A stretch of 64,000 bases of DNA, taken from positions 30,812,001 through 30,876,000 of the forward strand of contig OU612065.1 of the NCBI GenBank assembly GCA_914767715.1, read 5' to 3'. A model generated the notes under the pieces. The model did not search any database. It was not told the DNA's origin and worked only from the letters and a program-made list of their open reading frames with translations. The position numbers were made by a program, and so were the translations under genes. The stretch's first letter is position 1. Each line of letters opens with the position of its first letter. This document shows positions 1 to 13,640 of the stretch, piece by piece. The DNA is from Membranipora membranacea (Eukaryota > Bryozoa > Gymnolaemata > Cheilostomatida > Membraniporidae).

Positions 1-3000
1 CCCAATATTCTGCAGTTTGAATAAGGCCAATGAGGGCTTGAAATGTTCGGAGTTAGAAAAGAATCCAACAGAGTTTTAATTTTTCAATGCTGCCGTTTGG
101 CATGTTAATTTTTTGGCAAAAGTGGACGTCGTTAAAGTTGGCGCTGACGGGGAACGGAGACCCGCAGAGACAAACGGACTTGAGATTTGAGACGAGCAGG
201 AGTTGCTCCTCTTTATGAGGTAGGTTAAAAGCAAATCTATTTTTTGACCCGAGCGAAAAAAAACCATGATACCCTCCCTTGGAATAATTTTTGAAATTTC
301 AAGTCAGCGTAATTACCAACCAGTTAATCGGAGGATCCCAATATTCTGCAGTGTGATTAAGGCCAACAAGGGCTTGAAGTGGTCGGAGTAAGATAAGAAT
401 CCAACAGACCTTTAATTTTTCAATGCTGCCGTTTGGCATGTTTTTTTTTGGGCAAAAGTGGATGTCGTTAAAGTTGGCGCTGATGGAGAACGAAGACGCG
501 CAGAGACAAACAGACTTCAGATTTGAGACGAGCAGGAGTTGCTCCTCCTTATGAGGTAGGTTTAAAGCAAATCTATTTTTTGACCCGAGCGAAAAAAAAC
601 CATGATAACCTCCCTTGGTATAATTTTTGAAATTTCAAGTCGACGTTATTACCAACCTGTTGATCGGAGGATCCCAATATTCTGCAGTTTGAATAAAGCC
701 CATAAGGGCTTGAAGTGGTCGGAGTTAGATAAGAATCCAACAGAGTTTTAATTTTTCAATGCTGCCGTTTGGCATGTTATTTTTTTGGCAAAAGTGGACG
801 TCGTTTAAGTTGGCGCTGACGGGGAACGGAGACCCGCAGAGATAAACGGATTTCAGACTTAAGACGAGCAGGAGTTGCTCCTCCTTATGAGGTAGGTTAA
901 AAGCAAATCTTTTTTTTGACCCGAGCGAAAAAAAACCATGATACCCTCCCTTGGTATAATTTTTGAAATTTCAAGTCAGCCTAATTACCAACCAGTTAAT
1001 CGGAGGATCCCAATATTCTGCAGTTTGAATAAGGCCAATAAGGGCTTGAAGTGGTAGGAGTTAGAAATGAATCCAACGGAGTTTTAATTTTTCAATGCTG
1101 CCGTTTGGCATGTTTTTTTTTGGCAAAAGTGGACGTCATTAAAGTTGGCGCTGACGGAGAACGGAGACCCGCAGAGACAAACGGACTTCAGATTTGAGAC
1201 GAACAGGAGTTGCTCCTCCTTATGAGGTAGGTTAAAAGCAAATCTATTTTTTGACCCGAGCGAAAAAAAACCATGATACCCTCCCTCCCTTGGTATAATT
1301 TTTGAAATTTCAAGTCAGCGTAATTACCAACCAGTAAATCGGAGGATCCCAATATTCTGCAATTTGAATAAGGCCAATAAGGGCTCGAAGTGGTCGGAGT
1401 AAGCTAAGAATCCAACAGAGTTTTAATTTTTCAATGCTGCCGTTTGGCATGTTTGTTTATGGCAAAAGTGGACGTCGTTAAAGTTGGCGCTGACGGAGAA
1501 CGGACACCCGCAGAGACAAACGGACTTCAGATTTGAGATAAGCAGGAGTTGCTCCTCCTTATGAGGTAGGTTAACAGCAAATCTATTTTTTGACCCGAGC
1601 GAAAAAGACCATGATACCCTCCCTTGGTATAATCTTTGAAGTTTCAAGTCAGCCTAATTACCATCCAGTTAATCGGAGGATCCCAATATTCTGCAGTTTG
1701 AATAAGGCCAATGAGGGCTTGAAGTGGTAGGAGTTAGATAAGGATCCAACAGAGTTTTAACTTTTCAATGCTGCCGTTTGGCATGGTTTTTTTTGGGCAT
1801 AAGTGGATGTCGTTAAAGTTGGCGCTGACGGAGAACGAAGACCCGCAGAGACAAACGGACTTCAGATTTGAGACGAGCAGGAGTTGCTCCTCCTCATAAG
1901 GTAGGTTAAAAGCAAATCTATTTTTTGACCCGAGTGAAAAAAAACCATGATACCCTCCCTTGGTATAACTTTTGAAATTTCAATTCAGCGTAATTACCAA
2001 CCAGTTAATCGGAGGATCCCAATAATCTACAGTTTGAATAAGGCCAATAAGGGCTTGAAGTGGTCGGAGTTAAACAAGAATCCAACAGGGTTTTAATTTT
2101 TCAATGCTGCCGTATGGCATGGTTTTTTTTGGGAAAGAGTGGATGTCGTTAAAGTTGGCGCTGACGGAGAACGGAGACCCGCGGAGACAAACGGACTTCA
2201 GATTTGAGACGAGCAGGAGTTGCTCCTCCTTATGAGGTAGGTTAAAAGCAAATCTATTTTTTGACCCGAGAGAAAAAAACCAAGATACCCTCCCTGTGTA
2301 AAATTTTAAAAATTTCAAGTCAGCGTAATTACCAATCAGTTAATCGGAGGATCCCAATATTCTGCAGTTTGAATAAGGCCTTTAAGGGCTTGAAGTGGTC
2401 GGAGTCAGATAAGAATCCAACAGAGTTTTAAATTTTCAATGCTGCCGTTTGGCATGTTGTTTTTTGGCAAAAGTGGACGTCGTTAAAGTTGGCGCTGACG
2501 GAGAACGGAGACCCGCAGAGACAAACGGATTTAAGATTTGAGACAAGCAGGAGTTGCTTCTCCTCATAAGGTAGGTTCAAAGCAAATCTATTTTTTGACC
2601 CGAGCGAAAAAAACCATGATACCCTCCCTTGGTATAATTTTTGAAATTTCAAGTCAGCGTAATTACCATCCAGTTAATCGGAGGATCCCAATATTCTGCA
2701 GTTTGAATAAGGCCAATAAGGGCTTGAAGTGGTCGGAGTTAGATATGAATCCAACAGAGTTTTAATTTTTCAATGCTGCCGTTTGGCATGTTTTTTTTTT
2801 GGCAAAAGTGGACGTCATTAAAGTAGGCGCTGACGGAGAACGGAGACCGGCAGAGACAAACAGACTTCAGATTTGAAACGAGCAGGAGTTGCTCCTCCTT
2901 ATGAGGTAGGTTAAAAGCAAATCGATTTTTTGACCCGAGCGAAAAAAAAACCATGATACCCTCCCTTGGTATAATTTTTGAAATTTCAAGTCAGCGTAAT

Positions 3001-4698
3001 TACCAACCAGTTAATCGGAGGATCCCAATATTGTGCAGTTTGAATAAGGTCAATAATGGCTAGAAGTGGTAGGAGTTAGATAAGAATCCAACAGAGTTTT
3101 AATTTTTCAATGCTGCCGTTTGGCATGTTTTTTTTTTGGCAAAAGTGGACGTCGTTAAAGTTGGCGCTGACGGAGAACGGAGACCCGCAGAGATAAACGG
3201 ACTTCAGATTGAGACGAGCAGGAGTTGCTCCTCCTTATGGGGTAGGTTAAAAGCAAATCTATTTTTTGACCCGAGCGAAAAAAACCATGATACCCTCCCT
3301 TGGTATAATTTTTGAAATTTCAAGTCAGCGTAATTACCAACCAGTAAATCGGAGGATCCCAATAATCTGCAGTTTGAATAAGGCCAATAAGGGTTCGAAG
3401 TGGTCGGAGTAAGCTAAGAATCCAACAGAGTTTTAATTTTTCAATGCTGCCGTTTGGGATGTTTTTTTTTGGCAAACGTGAACGTCGTTAAAGTTAGCGC
3501 CGACGGAGAACGGAGACCCGCAGAGACAAACGGATTTCAGATTTGAGACGAGCAGGAGTTGCTCCTCCTTATGAGGTAGGTTAAAAGCAAATCTATTTTT
3601 TGACCCGAGCGAAAAAAAACCATGATACCCTCCCTTGGTATAATTTTTGAAATTTCAAGTCAGCGTAATTACCATCCAGTTAATCGGAGGATCCCAATAT
3701 TCTGCAGTTTGAATAAGGCCAATAAGGGCTTGAAGTGGTCGGAGCTAGATATGAATCCAACAGAGGTGTAATTTTTCAATGCTGCCGTTTGGCATGTTTT
3801 TTTTGGGCAAAAGTGGACGTCATTAAAGTTGGCGCTGACGGAGAACGGAGACCCGCAGAGACAAACGGATTTAAGATTTGAGACAAGCAGGAGTTGCTTC
3901 TCCTTATAAGGTAGGTTAAAAGCGAATCTATTTTTTGACCCTAGCGAAAAAAAACCATGATACCCTCCCTTGGTATAATTTTGGAAATTTCAAGTCAGCG
4001 TAATTACCAACCAGTTAATCGGAGGATCCCAATATTCCGCAGGTTGAATAAGGCCAATAAGGGCTTGAAATGGTCGGAGTTAGATAAAAATCCAACAGAG
4101 TTTTTATTTTTCAATGCTGCCGTTTGGCATGGTTTTTTTTGGGCAAAAGTGGATGTTGTTAAAGTTGGCGCTGACGGAGAATGGAGACCCGCGGAGACAA
4201 ACGGACTTCAGATTTGAGACGAGCAGGAGTTGCTCCTCCTTATGAGGTAGGTTAAAAGGAAATCTATTTTTTGACCCGAGCGAAAAAAAACCATGATACC
4301 CTCCCTTGGTATAACTTTTGAAATTTCAAGTCAGCGTAATTACCAACCAGTTAATCGGAGGATCCCAATATTCTGCAGTTTGAATAAGGTCAATAAGGGC
4401 TTGAAGTGGTAGGAGTCAGATAAGAATCCGACAGAGTTTTAATTTCTCAATGCTGCCGTTTGGCATGTTTTTTTTGGGCAAAAGTGGACGTCGATAAAGT
4501 TGGCGCAGACGGAGAACGGATACCCGCAGAGACAAACGGACTTCAGATTTGAGACGAACAGGAGTTGCTCCTCCTTATGAGGTAGGTTAAAAGCAAATCT
4601 ATTTTTTGACCCGAGCGAAAAAAAACCATGATACCCTCCCTTGGTATAATTTTTGAAATTTCAAGTCAGCGTAATTACCAACCAGTTAATCGGAGGAT

Positions 4699-4908
4699 CC
4701 CAATATTCTGCAGTTTGAATAAGGCCGATAAGGGCTTGAAGTGGTCGGAGTAAGATAAGAATCCAAAAGAGTTTTAATTTTTCAATGCTGCCGTTTGGCA
4801 TGTTTGTTTTGGGCAAAAGTGGACGTCGTTAAAACCCATGATACCCTCCCTGTGTATAATTTTTGAAATTTCAAGTCAGCGTAATTACCAACCAGTTAAT
4901 TGGAGGAT
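4699..4908 (+). repeat. Truncated satellite monomer (210 bp)
   Basis: The distance between consecutive GGATCC phase marks here is 210 bp rather than about 336, so about 126 bp is missing. The break is near 4832-4836, where GGACGTCGTTAAA runs straight into ACCCATGATACC. The missing part normally carries the GCGCTGACGG stretch, the hairpin and the GACCCGAGCG motif. Both sides of the lost segment are A-rich, so a short A-run shared by the two edges may have mediated the deletion (inference). It is the only large internal deletion I found in the satellite. Confidence 0.9.
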
Positions 4909-5180
4909 CCCAATATTCTGCAGTTTGAATAAGGCCAATAAGGGCTTGAAGTGGTCGCAGTTAGATAAGAATCCAACAGAGTTTTAACTTTTCAATGCTG
5001 CCGTTTGGCATGTTTTTTTTTGGCAAAAGTGGATGTTTTTAAAGTTGGCGCTGACGGAGAACGGAGACCCGCAGAGACAAACGGACTTCAGATTTGAGAC
5101 GAGCAGGAGCTGCTCCTCCTCATGAGGTAGGTTAAAAGCAAATCTATTTTTTGACCCGAGCGAAAAAAAACCATGATACC

Positions 5181-6790
5181 CTGCCTTGGTATAATTTTCG
5201 AAATTTCAAGTCAGCGTAATTACCAACCAGTTAATCGGAGGATCCCAATATTCTGCAGTTTGAATAAGGCCAATAAGGGCTTGTAGTAATTGGAGTTAGA
5301 TAAGAATCAAACAGAGTTTTAATTTTTGAATGCTGCCGTTTGGCATGTTTCTTTTGGCAAAGGTGGACGCCGTTAAAGTCGGCGCTGACGGAGAACGGAG
5401 ACTCGCAGAGACAAACGGACTTCAGATTAAAGACGAGCAGGAGTTGCTCCTCCTTATGAGGTAGGTTACAAGCAAATCTATTTTTTGACCCGAGCGAAAA
5501 AAAAACCATGATACCCTCCCTTGGTATAATTTTTGAATTTTCAAGTCAGCGTAATTACCAACCAGTTAATCGGAAGATCCCAATATTCTGCAGTTTGAAT
5601 AAGGCCAATAAGGGCTTGAAATGGTCGCAGTTAGATAAGAATCGAACAGAGTTTTAATTTTTCAATGCTGCCGTTTGGCATGTTTTTTTTTGGGCAAAAG
5701 TGGACGTCGTTAAAGTTGGAGCTGACGGAGAACGGAGACCCGCAGAGACAAACGGACTTCAGATTTGAGACGAGCAGGAGTTGCTCCTCCTTATGAGGTA
5801 GGTTAAAAGCAAATCTATTTTTTGACACGAGCTAAAAAAAACCATGATACCCTGCCTTGGTATAATTTTCGAAATTTCAAGTCAGCGTAATTACCAACCA
5901 GTTAATCGGAGGATCCCAATATTCTTCAGTTTGAAGAAGGCCAATTAGGGCTTGTAGTGGTCGGAGTTAGATAAGAATCAAACAGAGTTTTAATTTTTGA
6001 ATGCTGCCGTTTGGCATGTTTCTTTTGGCAAAGGTGGACGCCGTTAAAGTCGGCGCTGACGGAGAACGGAGACTCGCAGAGACAAACGGACTTCAGATTA
6101 AAGACGAGCAGGAGTTGCTCCTCCTTATGAGGTAGGTTACAAGCAAATCTATTTTTTGACCCGAGCGAAAAAAAACCATGATACCCTCCCTTGGTATAAT
6201 TTTTGAATTTTCAAGTCAGCGTAATTACCAACCAGTTAATCGGAAGATCCCAATACTCCGCAGTTTGAATAAGGCCAATAAGGGCTTGAAATGGTCGCAG
6301 TTAGATAAGAATCGAACAGAGTTTTAATTTTTCAATGCTGCCGTTTGGCATGTTTTTTTTTTGGCAAAAGTGGACGTCGTTAAAGTTGGAGCTGACGGAG
6401 AACGGAGACCCGCAGAGACAAACGGACTTCAGATTTGAGACGAGCAGGAGTTGCTCCTCCTTATGAGGTAGGTTAAAAGCAAATCTATTTTTTGACACGA
6501 GCTAAAAAAAACCATGATACCCTGCCTAGGTATAATTTTCGAAATTTCAAGTCAGCGTAATTACCAACCAGTTAATCGGAGGATCCCAATATTCTGCAGT
6601 TTGAATAAGGCCAATAAGGGCTTGTAGTGGTCGGAGTTAGATAAGAATCAAACAGAGTTTTAATTTTTGAATGCTGCCGTTTGGCATGTTTCTTTTGGCA
6701 AAGGTGGACGCCGTTAAAGTCGGCGCTGACGGAGAACGGAGACTCGCAGAGACAAACGGACTTCAGATTAAAGACGAGCAGGAGTTGCTC
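5181..6790 (+). repeat. Two-monomer unit, period about 670 bp, 2.4 copies
   Basis: Two distinct monomers alternate. One carries CTGCC for CTCCC, TTTTCGAAATTTC and GACTCGCAGAG followed by CAGATTAAAGACGAG. The other carries TTGGAGCTGACGG and GACACGAGCTAAAA. The CTGCC marks lie at 5181, 5852 and 6522, and the ACTCGC marks at 5401, 6072 and 6742, so the period is 670-671 bp. Copies differ at few places, for example an A-to-G or T-to-C change or a T-run length. This is the shortest higher-order unit in the window. Confidence 0.9.
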
Positions 6791-7754
6791 CTCTTTATGA
6801 GGTAGGTTAAAAGCAAATCTATTTTTTGACCCGAGCGAAAAAAAACCATGATACCCTCCCTTGGTATAATTTTTGAAATTTCAAGTCAGCGTACTTACCA
6901 ACCAGTTAATCGGAGGATCCCAATATTCTGCAGTTTGAATAAGGCCAATAAGGGCTTGAAGTGGTCGAAGTTAGATAAGAATCAACCAGAGTTTTAATTT
7001 TTTAATGCTGCCGTTTGGCATGTTTTTTTTTGGCAAAGGTGGACGTCGTTAAAGTTGGCGCTGACGGAGAACGGAGACCCGCAGAGACAAACGGACTTCA
7101 GATTTGAGACAAGCTTGAGTTGCTCCTCCTTATGAGGTAGGTAAAAAGCAAATCTATTTTTTGACCCGAGCGAAAAAAAACCATGATAACCACCCATGGT
7201 ATAATTTTTGAAATTTCAAGTCAGCGTAATTACCAACCAGTTAATCGGAGGATCCCAATATTCTGCAGTTTGAATAAGGCCAATAAGGGTTTGAAGTGGT
7301 CGGAGTTAGATAAGAATCAAACAGAGTTTTAATTTTTCAATGCTGCCGTTTGGCATGTTTTTTTTTTTGGCAAAAGTGGACGTTGTTAAAATTGGCGCTG
7401 ACGGAGAACGGAGACCCGCAGAGACAAACGGACTTCAGATTTGAGACGAGCAGGAGTTGCTCCTCCTTATGAGGTAGGTTAAAAGCAAATCTAGTTTTTG
7501 ACCCGAGCGAAAAAAAAACCATGATAACCTCCCTTGGTATAATTTTTGAAATTTCAAGTCAGCGTAATTGCCAACAAGTTAATCGGAGGTTCCCAATATT
7601 CTGCAGTTTGAATAAGGCCAATAAGGGCTTGAAGTGGTCGGAGTTATATAAGAATCAAACAGAGTTTTAATTTTTCAATGCTGCCGTTTGGCATGTTTTT
7701 TTGTGTGGCAAAAGTGGTCGTCGTTACAGTTGGCGCTGACGGAGAATGGAGACC

Positions 7755-9787
7755 CGCAGAGACAAACGGACTTCAGATTTGAGTAGAGCAGGAGTTGCTC
7801 CTCCTTATGAGGTAGGTTAAAAGCAAATCTATTTTTTGACCCGAGCGAAAAAAAACCATGATACCCTCCCTTGGTATAATTTTTGAAATTTCAAATCAGC
7901 GTAATTACCAACCAGTTAATCGGAGGATCCCAATATTCTGCAGTTTGAATAAGGCCAATAAGGGCTTGAAGTGGTCGCAGTTAGATAAGAATCCAACAGA
8001 GTTTTAATTTTTCAATGCTGCCGTTTGGCATGTTTTTTTTTGGGCAAAAGTGGACGTCGTTAAAGTTGGCGCTGACGGAGAACGGAGACCCGCAGAGACA
8101 AACGGACTTCAGATCTGAGACGAGCAGGAGTTGCTCCTCCTTATGAGGTAGGTTAAAAGCAAATCTAGTTTTTGACCCGAGCGAAAAAAAACCATGATAC
8201 CCTCCCTTGGTATAATTTTTGAAATTTCAAGTCAGCCTAATTACCAACCAGTTAATCGGAGGATCCCAATATTCTGCAGTTTGAATAAGACCAATAAGGG
8301 CTTGAAGTGGTCGGAGTTAGATAAGAATCAAACAGAGTTTTAATATTTCAATGCTGCAGTTTGGCATGTTTTTTTTTGGCAAAGATGGGCGTTGTTAAAG
8401 TTGGCGCTGACGGAGAACGGAGACCCGCAGAGACAAACGGACTTCAGATTTGAGACGAGCAGGAGTTGCTCCTCTTTATGAGGTAGGTTAAAAGCAAAAC
8501 TATTTTTTGACCCGAGCGAAAAAAAACCATGATACCCTCCCTCGGTACACTTTTCGAAATTTCAAATCAGCGTAATTACCAACCAGTTAATCGGAGGATC
8601 CCAATATTCTGCAGTTTGAATAAGGCCAATTAGGGCTTGAAGTGGTCGGAGTTAGATAAGAATCGAACAGAGTTTTAATATTTCAATGCTGCAGTTTGGA
8701 ATGTTTTTTTTTTGGCAAAGATGGACGTCGTTAAAGTTAGCGCTGACGGAGAACGGAGACCCGCAGAGACAAACGGACTTCAGATTTGAGTAGAGCAGGA
8801 GTTGCTCCTCCTTATGAGGTAGGTTAAAAGCAAATCTATTTTTTGACCCGAGCGAAAAAAACCATGATACCCTCCCTTGGTATAATTTTTGAAATTTCAA
8901 ATCAGCGTAATTACCAACCAGTTAATCGGAGGATCCCAATATTCTGCAGTTTGAATAAGGCCAATAAGGGCTTGAAGTGGTCGCAGTTAGATAAGAATCC
9001 AACAGAGTTTTAATTTTTCAATGCTGCCGTTTGGCATGTTTTTTTTTGGGCAAAAGTGGACGTCGTTAAAGTTGGCGCTGACGGAGAACGGAGACCCGCA
9101 GAGACAAACGGACTTCAGATCTGAGACGAGCAGGAGTTGCTCCTCCTTATGAGGTAGGTTAAAAGCAAATCTAGTTTTTGACCCGAGCGAAAAAAAACCA
9201 TGATACCCTCCCTTGGTATAATTTTTGAAATTTCAAGTCAGCCTAATTACCAACCAGTTAATCGGAGGATCCCAATATTCTGCAGTTTGAATAAGACCAA
9301 TAAGGGCTTGAAGTGGTCGGAGTTAGATAAGAATCAAACAGAGTTTTAATATTTCAATGCTGCAGTTTGGCATGTTTTTTTTTGGCAAAGATGGGCGTTG
9401 TTAAAGTTGGCGCTGACGGAGAACGGAGACCCGCAGAGACAAACGGACTTCAGATTTGAGACGAGCAGGAGTTGCTCCTCTTTATGAGGTAGGTTAAAAG
9501 CAAAACTATTTTTTGACCCGAGCGAAAAAAAACCATGATACCCTCCCTCGGTACACTTTTCGAAATTTCAAATCAGCGTAATTACCAACCAGTTAATCGG
9601 AGGATCCCAATATTCTGCAGTTTGAATAAGGCCAATTAGGGCTTGAAGTGGTCGGAGTTAGATAAGAATCGAACAGAGTTTTAATATTTCAATGCTGCAG
9701 TTTGGAATGTTTTTTTTTTGGCAAAGATGGACGTCGTTAAAGTTAGCGCTGACGGAGAACGGAGACCCGCAGAGACAAACGGACTTC
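7755..9787 (+). repeat. Three-monomer tandem duplication, period 1006 bp
   Basis: Two successive three-monomer blocks match closely. Shared private variants include GAGTAGAG (7781 and 8788), CAGATCTGAGACG, AATAAGACCAATAAGG (8285 and 9291), TTGGCAAAGATGGGCG and CTCGGTACACTTTTCG. GGATCC phase marks are at 7929 and 8935, giving 1006 bp. The copies stop matching at the right edge, where GAGTAG of the first is GAGACG in the second. Confidence 0.9.
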
Positions 9788-10360
9788 AGATTTGAGACGA
9801 GCAGGAGTTGCTCCTCATTATGAGGTAGGTTAAAAGCAAATCTATTTTTTGACCCGAGCGAAAAAAAGCCATGATACCCTCCCTTGGTATAATTTTTGAA
9901 ATTTCAAGTCAGCGTAATTACCAACCAGTTAATCGGAGGATCCCAATATTCTGCAGTTTGAATAAGGCCAATAAGGGCTTGAAGTGGTCGCAGTTAGATA
10001 AGAATCCAACAGAGTTTTAATTTTTCAATGCTGCAGTTTGGAATGTTTTTTTTTTGGCAAAGATGGACGTCGTTAAAGTTAGCGCTGACGGAGAACGGAG
10101 ACCCGCAGAGACAAACGGACTTCAGATTTGAGACGAGCAGGAGTTGCTCCTCATTATGAGGTAGGTTAAAAGCAAATCTATTTTTTGACCCGAGCGAAAA
10201 AAAGCCATGATACCCTCCCTTGGTATAATTTTTGAAATTTCAAGTCAGCGTAATTACCAACCAGTTAATCGGAGGATCCCAATATTCTGCAGTTTGAATA
10301 AGGCCAATAAGGGCTTGAAGTGGTCGCAGTTAGATAAGAATCCAACAGAGTTTTAATTTT
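9690..10360 (+). repeat. Single-monomer tandem duplication (336 bp)
   Basis: Two adjacent monomers share private variants: TTTGGAATG before the T-run, GTTAGCGCTGACGG, CTCATTATGAGG (CATTA at 9816 and 10152) and AAAAAAAGCCATGAT. The spacing is 336 bp. This is a recent local duplication of one monomer. Confidence 0.85.
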
Positions 10361-13300
10361 TCAATGCTGCCGTTTGGCATGTTTTTTTTTGGGCAAAAGT
10401 GGACGTCGTTAAAGTTGGCGCTGACGGAGAACGGAGACCCGCAGAGACAAACGGACTTCAGATTTGAGACGAGCAGGAGTTGCTCCTCCTTATGAGGTAG
10501 GTTAAAAGCAAATCTAGTTTTTGACCCGAGCGAAAAAAAACCATGATACCCTCCCTTGGTATAATTTTTGAAATTTCAAGTCAGCGTAATTACCATCCAG
10601 TTAATCTGAGGATCCCAATATTCTGCAGTTTGAATAAGGCCAATAAGGGCTTGAAATGGTCGCAGTTAGATAAGAATCGAACAGAGTTTTAATTTTTCAA
10701 TGCTGCCGTTTGGCATGTTTTTTTTTTGGCAAAAGTGGACGTCGTTAAAGTTGGCGCTGACGGAGAACGGAGACCCACAGAGACAAACGGACTTCAGATT
10801 TGAGACGAGCAGGAGTTGCTCCTCTTTATGAGGTAGGTTAAAAGCAAAACTATTTTTTGACCCGAGCGAAAAAAAACCATGATACCCTCCCTCGGTACAC
10901 TTTTCGAAATTTCAAATCAGCGTAATTACCAACCAGTTAATCGGAGGATCCCAATATTCTGCAGTTTGAATAAGGCCAATTAGGGCTTGAAGTGGTCGGA
11001 GTTAGATAAGAATCAAACAGAGTTTTATTATTTCAATGCTGCAGTTTGGAATGTTTTTTTTTGGCAAAGATGGACGTCGTTAAAGTTAGCGCTGACAGAG
11101 AACGGAGACCCGCAGAGACCAACGGACTTCAGATTTGAGACGAGCAGGAGTTGCTCCTCTTTATGAGGTAGGTTAAAAGCAAATCTATTTTTTGACCCGA
11201 GCGAAAAAAAACCATGATACCCTCCCTTGGTATAATTTTTGAAATTTCAAGTCAGCGTAATTACCAACCAGTTAATCGGAGGATCCCAATATTCTGCAGT
11301 TTGAATAAGGCCAATAAGGGCTTGAAGTGGTCGCAGTTAGATAAGAATCCAACAGAGTTTTAATTTTTCAATGCTGCCGTTTGGCATGTTTTTTTTGGGG
11401 CGAAAGTGGACGTCGTTAAAGTTGGCGCTGACGGAGAACGGAGACCCGCAGCGACAATCAGATTTCAGATTTGAGACGAGCAGGAGTTGCTCCTCCTTAT
11501 GAGGTAGGTTAAAAGCAAATCTATTTTTTGACCCGAGCAAAAAAAAACCATGATACCCTCCCTTGGTATAATTTTTGAGATTTCAAGTCAGCGTAATTAC
11601 CAACCAGTTAATCGGAAGATCCCAAAATTCTGTAGTTTGAATAAGGCCAATAAGGGCTTGAAGTGGTCGGAGTTAGATAAGAATCCAACAGAGTTTTAAT
11701 TTTTCAATGCTGCCATTTGGCATGTTTTTTTTTGGCAAAAGTGGACGTCGTTAAAGTTGGCGCTGACGGAGAACGGAGACCCGCAGCGACAATCAGATTT
11801 CAGATTTGAGACGAGCAGGAGTTGCTCCTCCTTATGAGGTAGGTTAAAAGCAAATCTATTTTTTGACCCGAGCAAAAAAAAACCATGATACCCTCCCTTG
11901 GTATAATTTTTGAAATTTCAAGTCAGCGTAATTACCAACCAGTTAATCGGAGGATCCCAATATTCTGTAGTTTGAATAAGGTCAATAAGGGCTTGAAGTG
12001 GTCGGAGTTAGATAAGAATCCAACAGAGTTTTTATTTTTTAAATGCTGCCATTTGGCATGTTTTTTTTTTGGCAAAAGTGGACGTCGTTAAAGTAGGGGC
12101 TGACGGAGAACGGAGACCCGCAGAGAGAAACGGACTTCAGATTTGAGACCAGCAGGAGTTGCTCCTCCTTATAAGGTAGGTTAAAAGCAAATCTATTTTT
12201 TGACCCGAGCGAAAAAAAACGATGATACCCTCCCTTGGTATAATTTTGAAATTTCAAGTCAGCGTAATTACCAACCAGTTAATCGGAGGATCCCAATATT
12301 CTGTAGTTTGAATAAGGCCAATAAGGGCTTGAAGTGGTCGGAGTTAGATAAGAATCCAACAGAGTTTTAATTTTTCAATGCTGCCGTTTGGCATGTTTTT
12401 TTTTGGCAAAAGTGGACGTCGTTAAAGTTGGCGCTGACGGAGAACAGAGACCCGCAGAGAGAAACGGACTTCAGAATTGAGACGAGCATGAGTTGCTTAT
12501 CCTTATGAGGTAGGTTAAAAGCAAATCTATTTTTTGACCCGAGCGAAAAAAAACAATGATACCATCCCTGTGTATAATTTTTAAATTTTCAAGTCAGCGT
12601 AATTACCAACCAGGTAATCGGAGGATCCCAATATTCTGCAGTTTGAATAAGGCCAATAAGGGCTTGAAGTGGTCGGAGTTAGATAAGAATCCAACAGAGT
12701 TTTAATTTTTCAATGCTGCCATTTGGCATGCTTTTTTTTGGCAAAAGTGGACGTCGTTAAAGTTGGCGCTGACGGAGAACGGAGACCCGCAGCGACAATC
12801 GGATTTCAGATTTGAGACGAGCAGGAGTTGCTCCTCCTTATGAGGTAGGTTAAAAGCGAATCTATTTTTTGACCCGAGCAAAAAAAAACCATGATACCCT
12901 CCCTTGGTATAATTTTTGAAATTTCAAGTCAGCGTAATTACCAACCAGTTAATCGGAGGATCCCAATATTCTGTAGTTTGAATAAGGCCAATAAGGGCTT
13001 GAAGTGGTCGGAGTTAGATAAGAATCCAACAGAGTTTTTATTTTTTAAATGCTGCCATTTGGCATGTTTTTTTTTTGGCAAAAGTGGACGTCGTTAAAGT
13101 AGGGGCTGACGGAGAACGGAGACCCGCAGAGAGAAACGGACTTCAGATTTGAGACGAGCAGGAGTTGCTCCTCCTTATAAGGTAGGTTAAAAGCAAATCT
13201 TTTTTTTGACCCGAGCGAAAAAAAACCATGATACCCTCCCTTGGTATAATTTTTGAAAGTTCAAGTCAGCGTAATTACCAACCAGTTAATCAGAGGATCC

Positions 13301-13640
13301 CAATATTCTGCAGTTTAAATAAGGCCAATAAGGGCTTGAAGTGGTTGGAGTTAGATAAGAATCCAACAGAGTTTTAATTTTTTTCAATGCTGCAGTTTGG
13401 CATGTTTTTTTTTGTGCAAAAGTGGACGTCGTTAAAGTTGGCGCTGACGGAGAACAGAGACCCGCAGAGACAAACGGACTTCAGATTTGAGACAAGCAGG
13501 AGTTGCTCCTCCTTATGAGGTAAGTTAAAAGCAAATCTATTTTTTGACCCGAGCGAAAAAAAACCATGATACCCTCCCTTGGTATAATTTTTGAAATTTC
13601 AAGTCAGCGTAATTACCAACCAGTTGATCGGAGGATCCCA

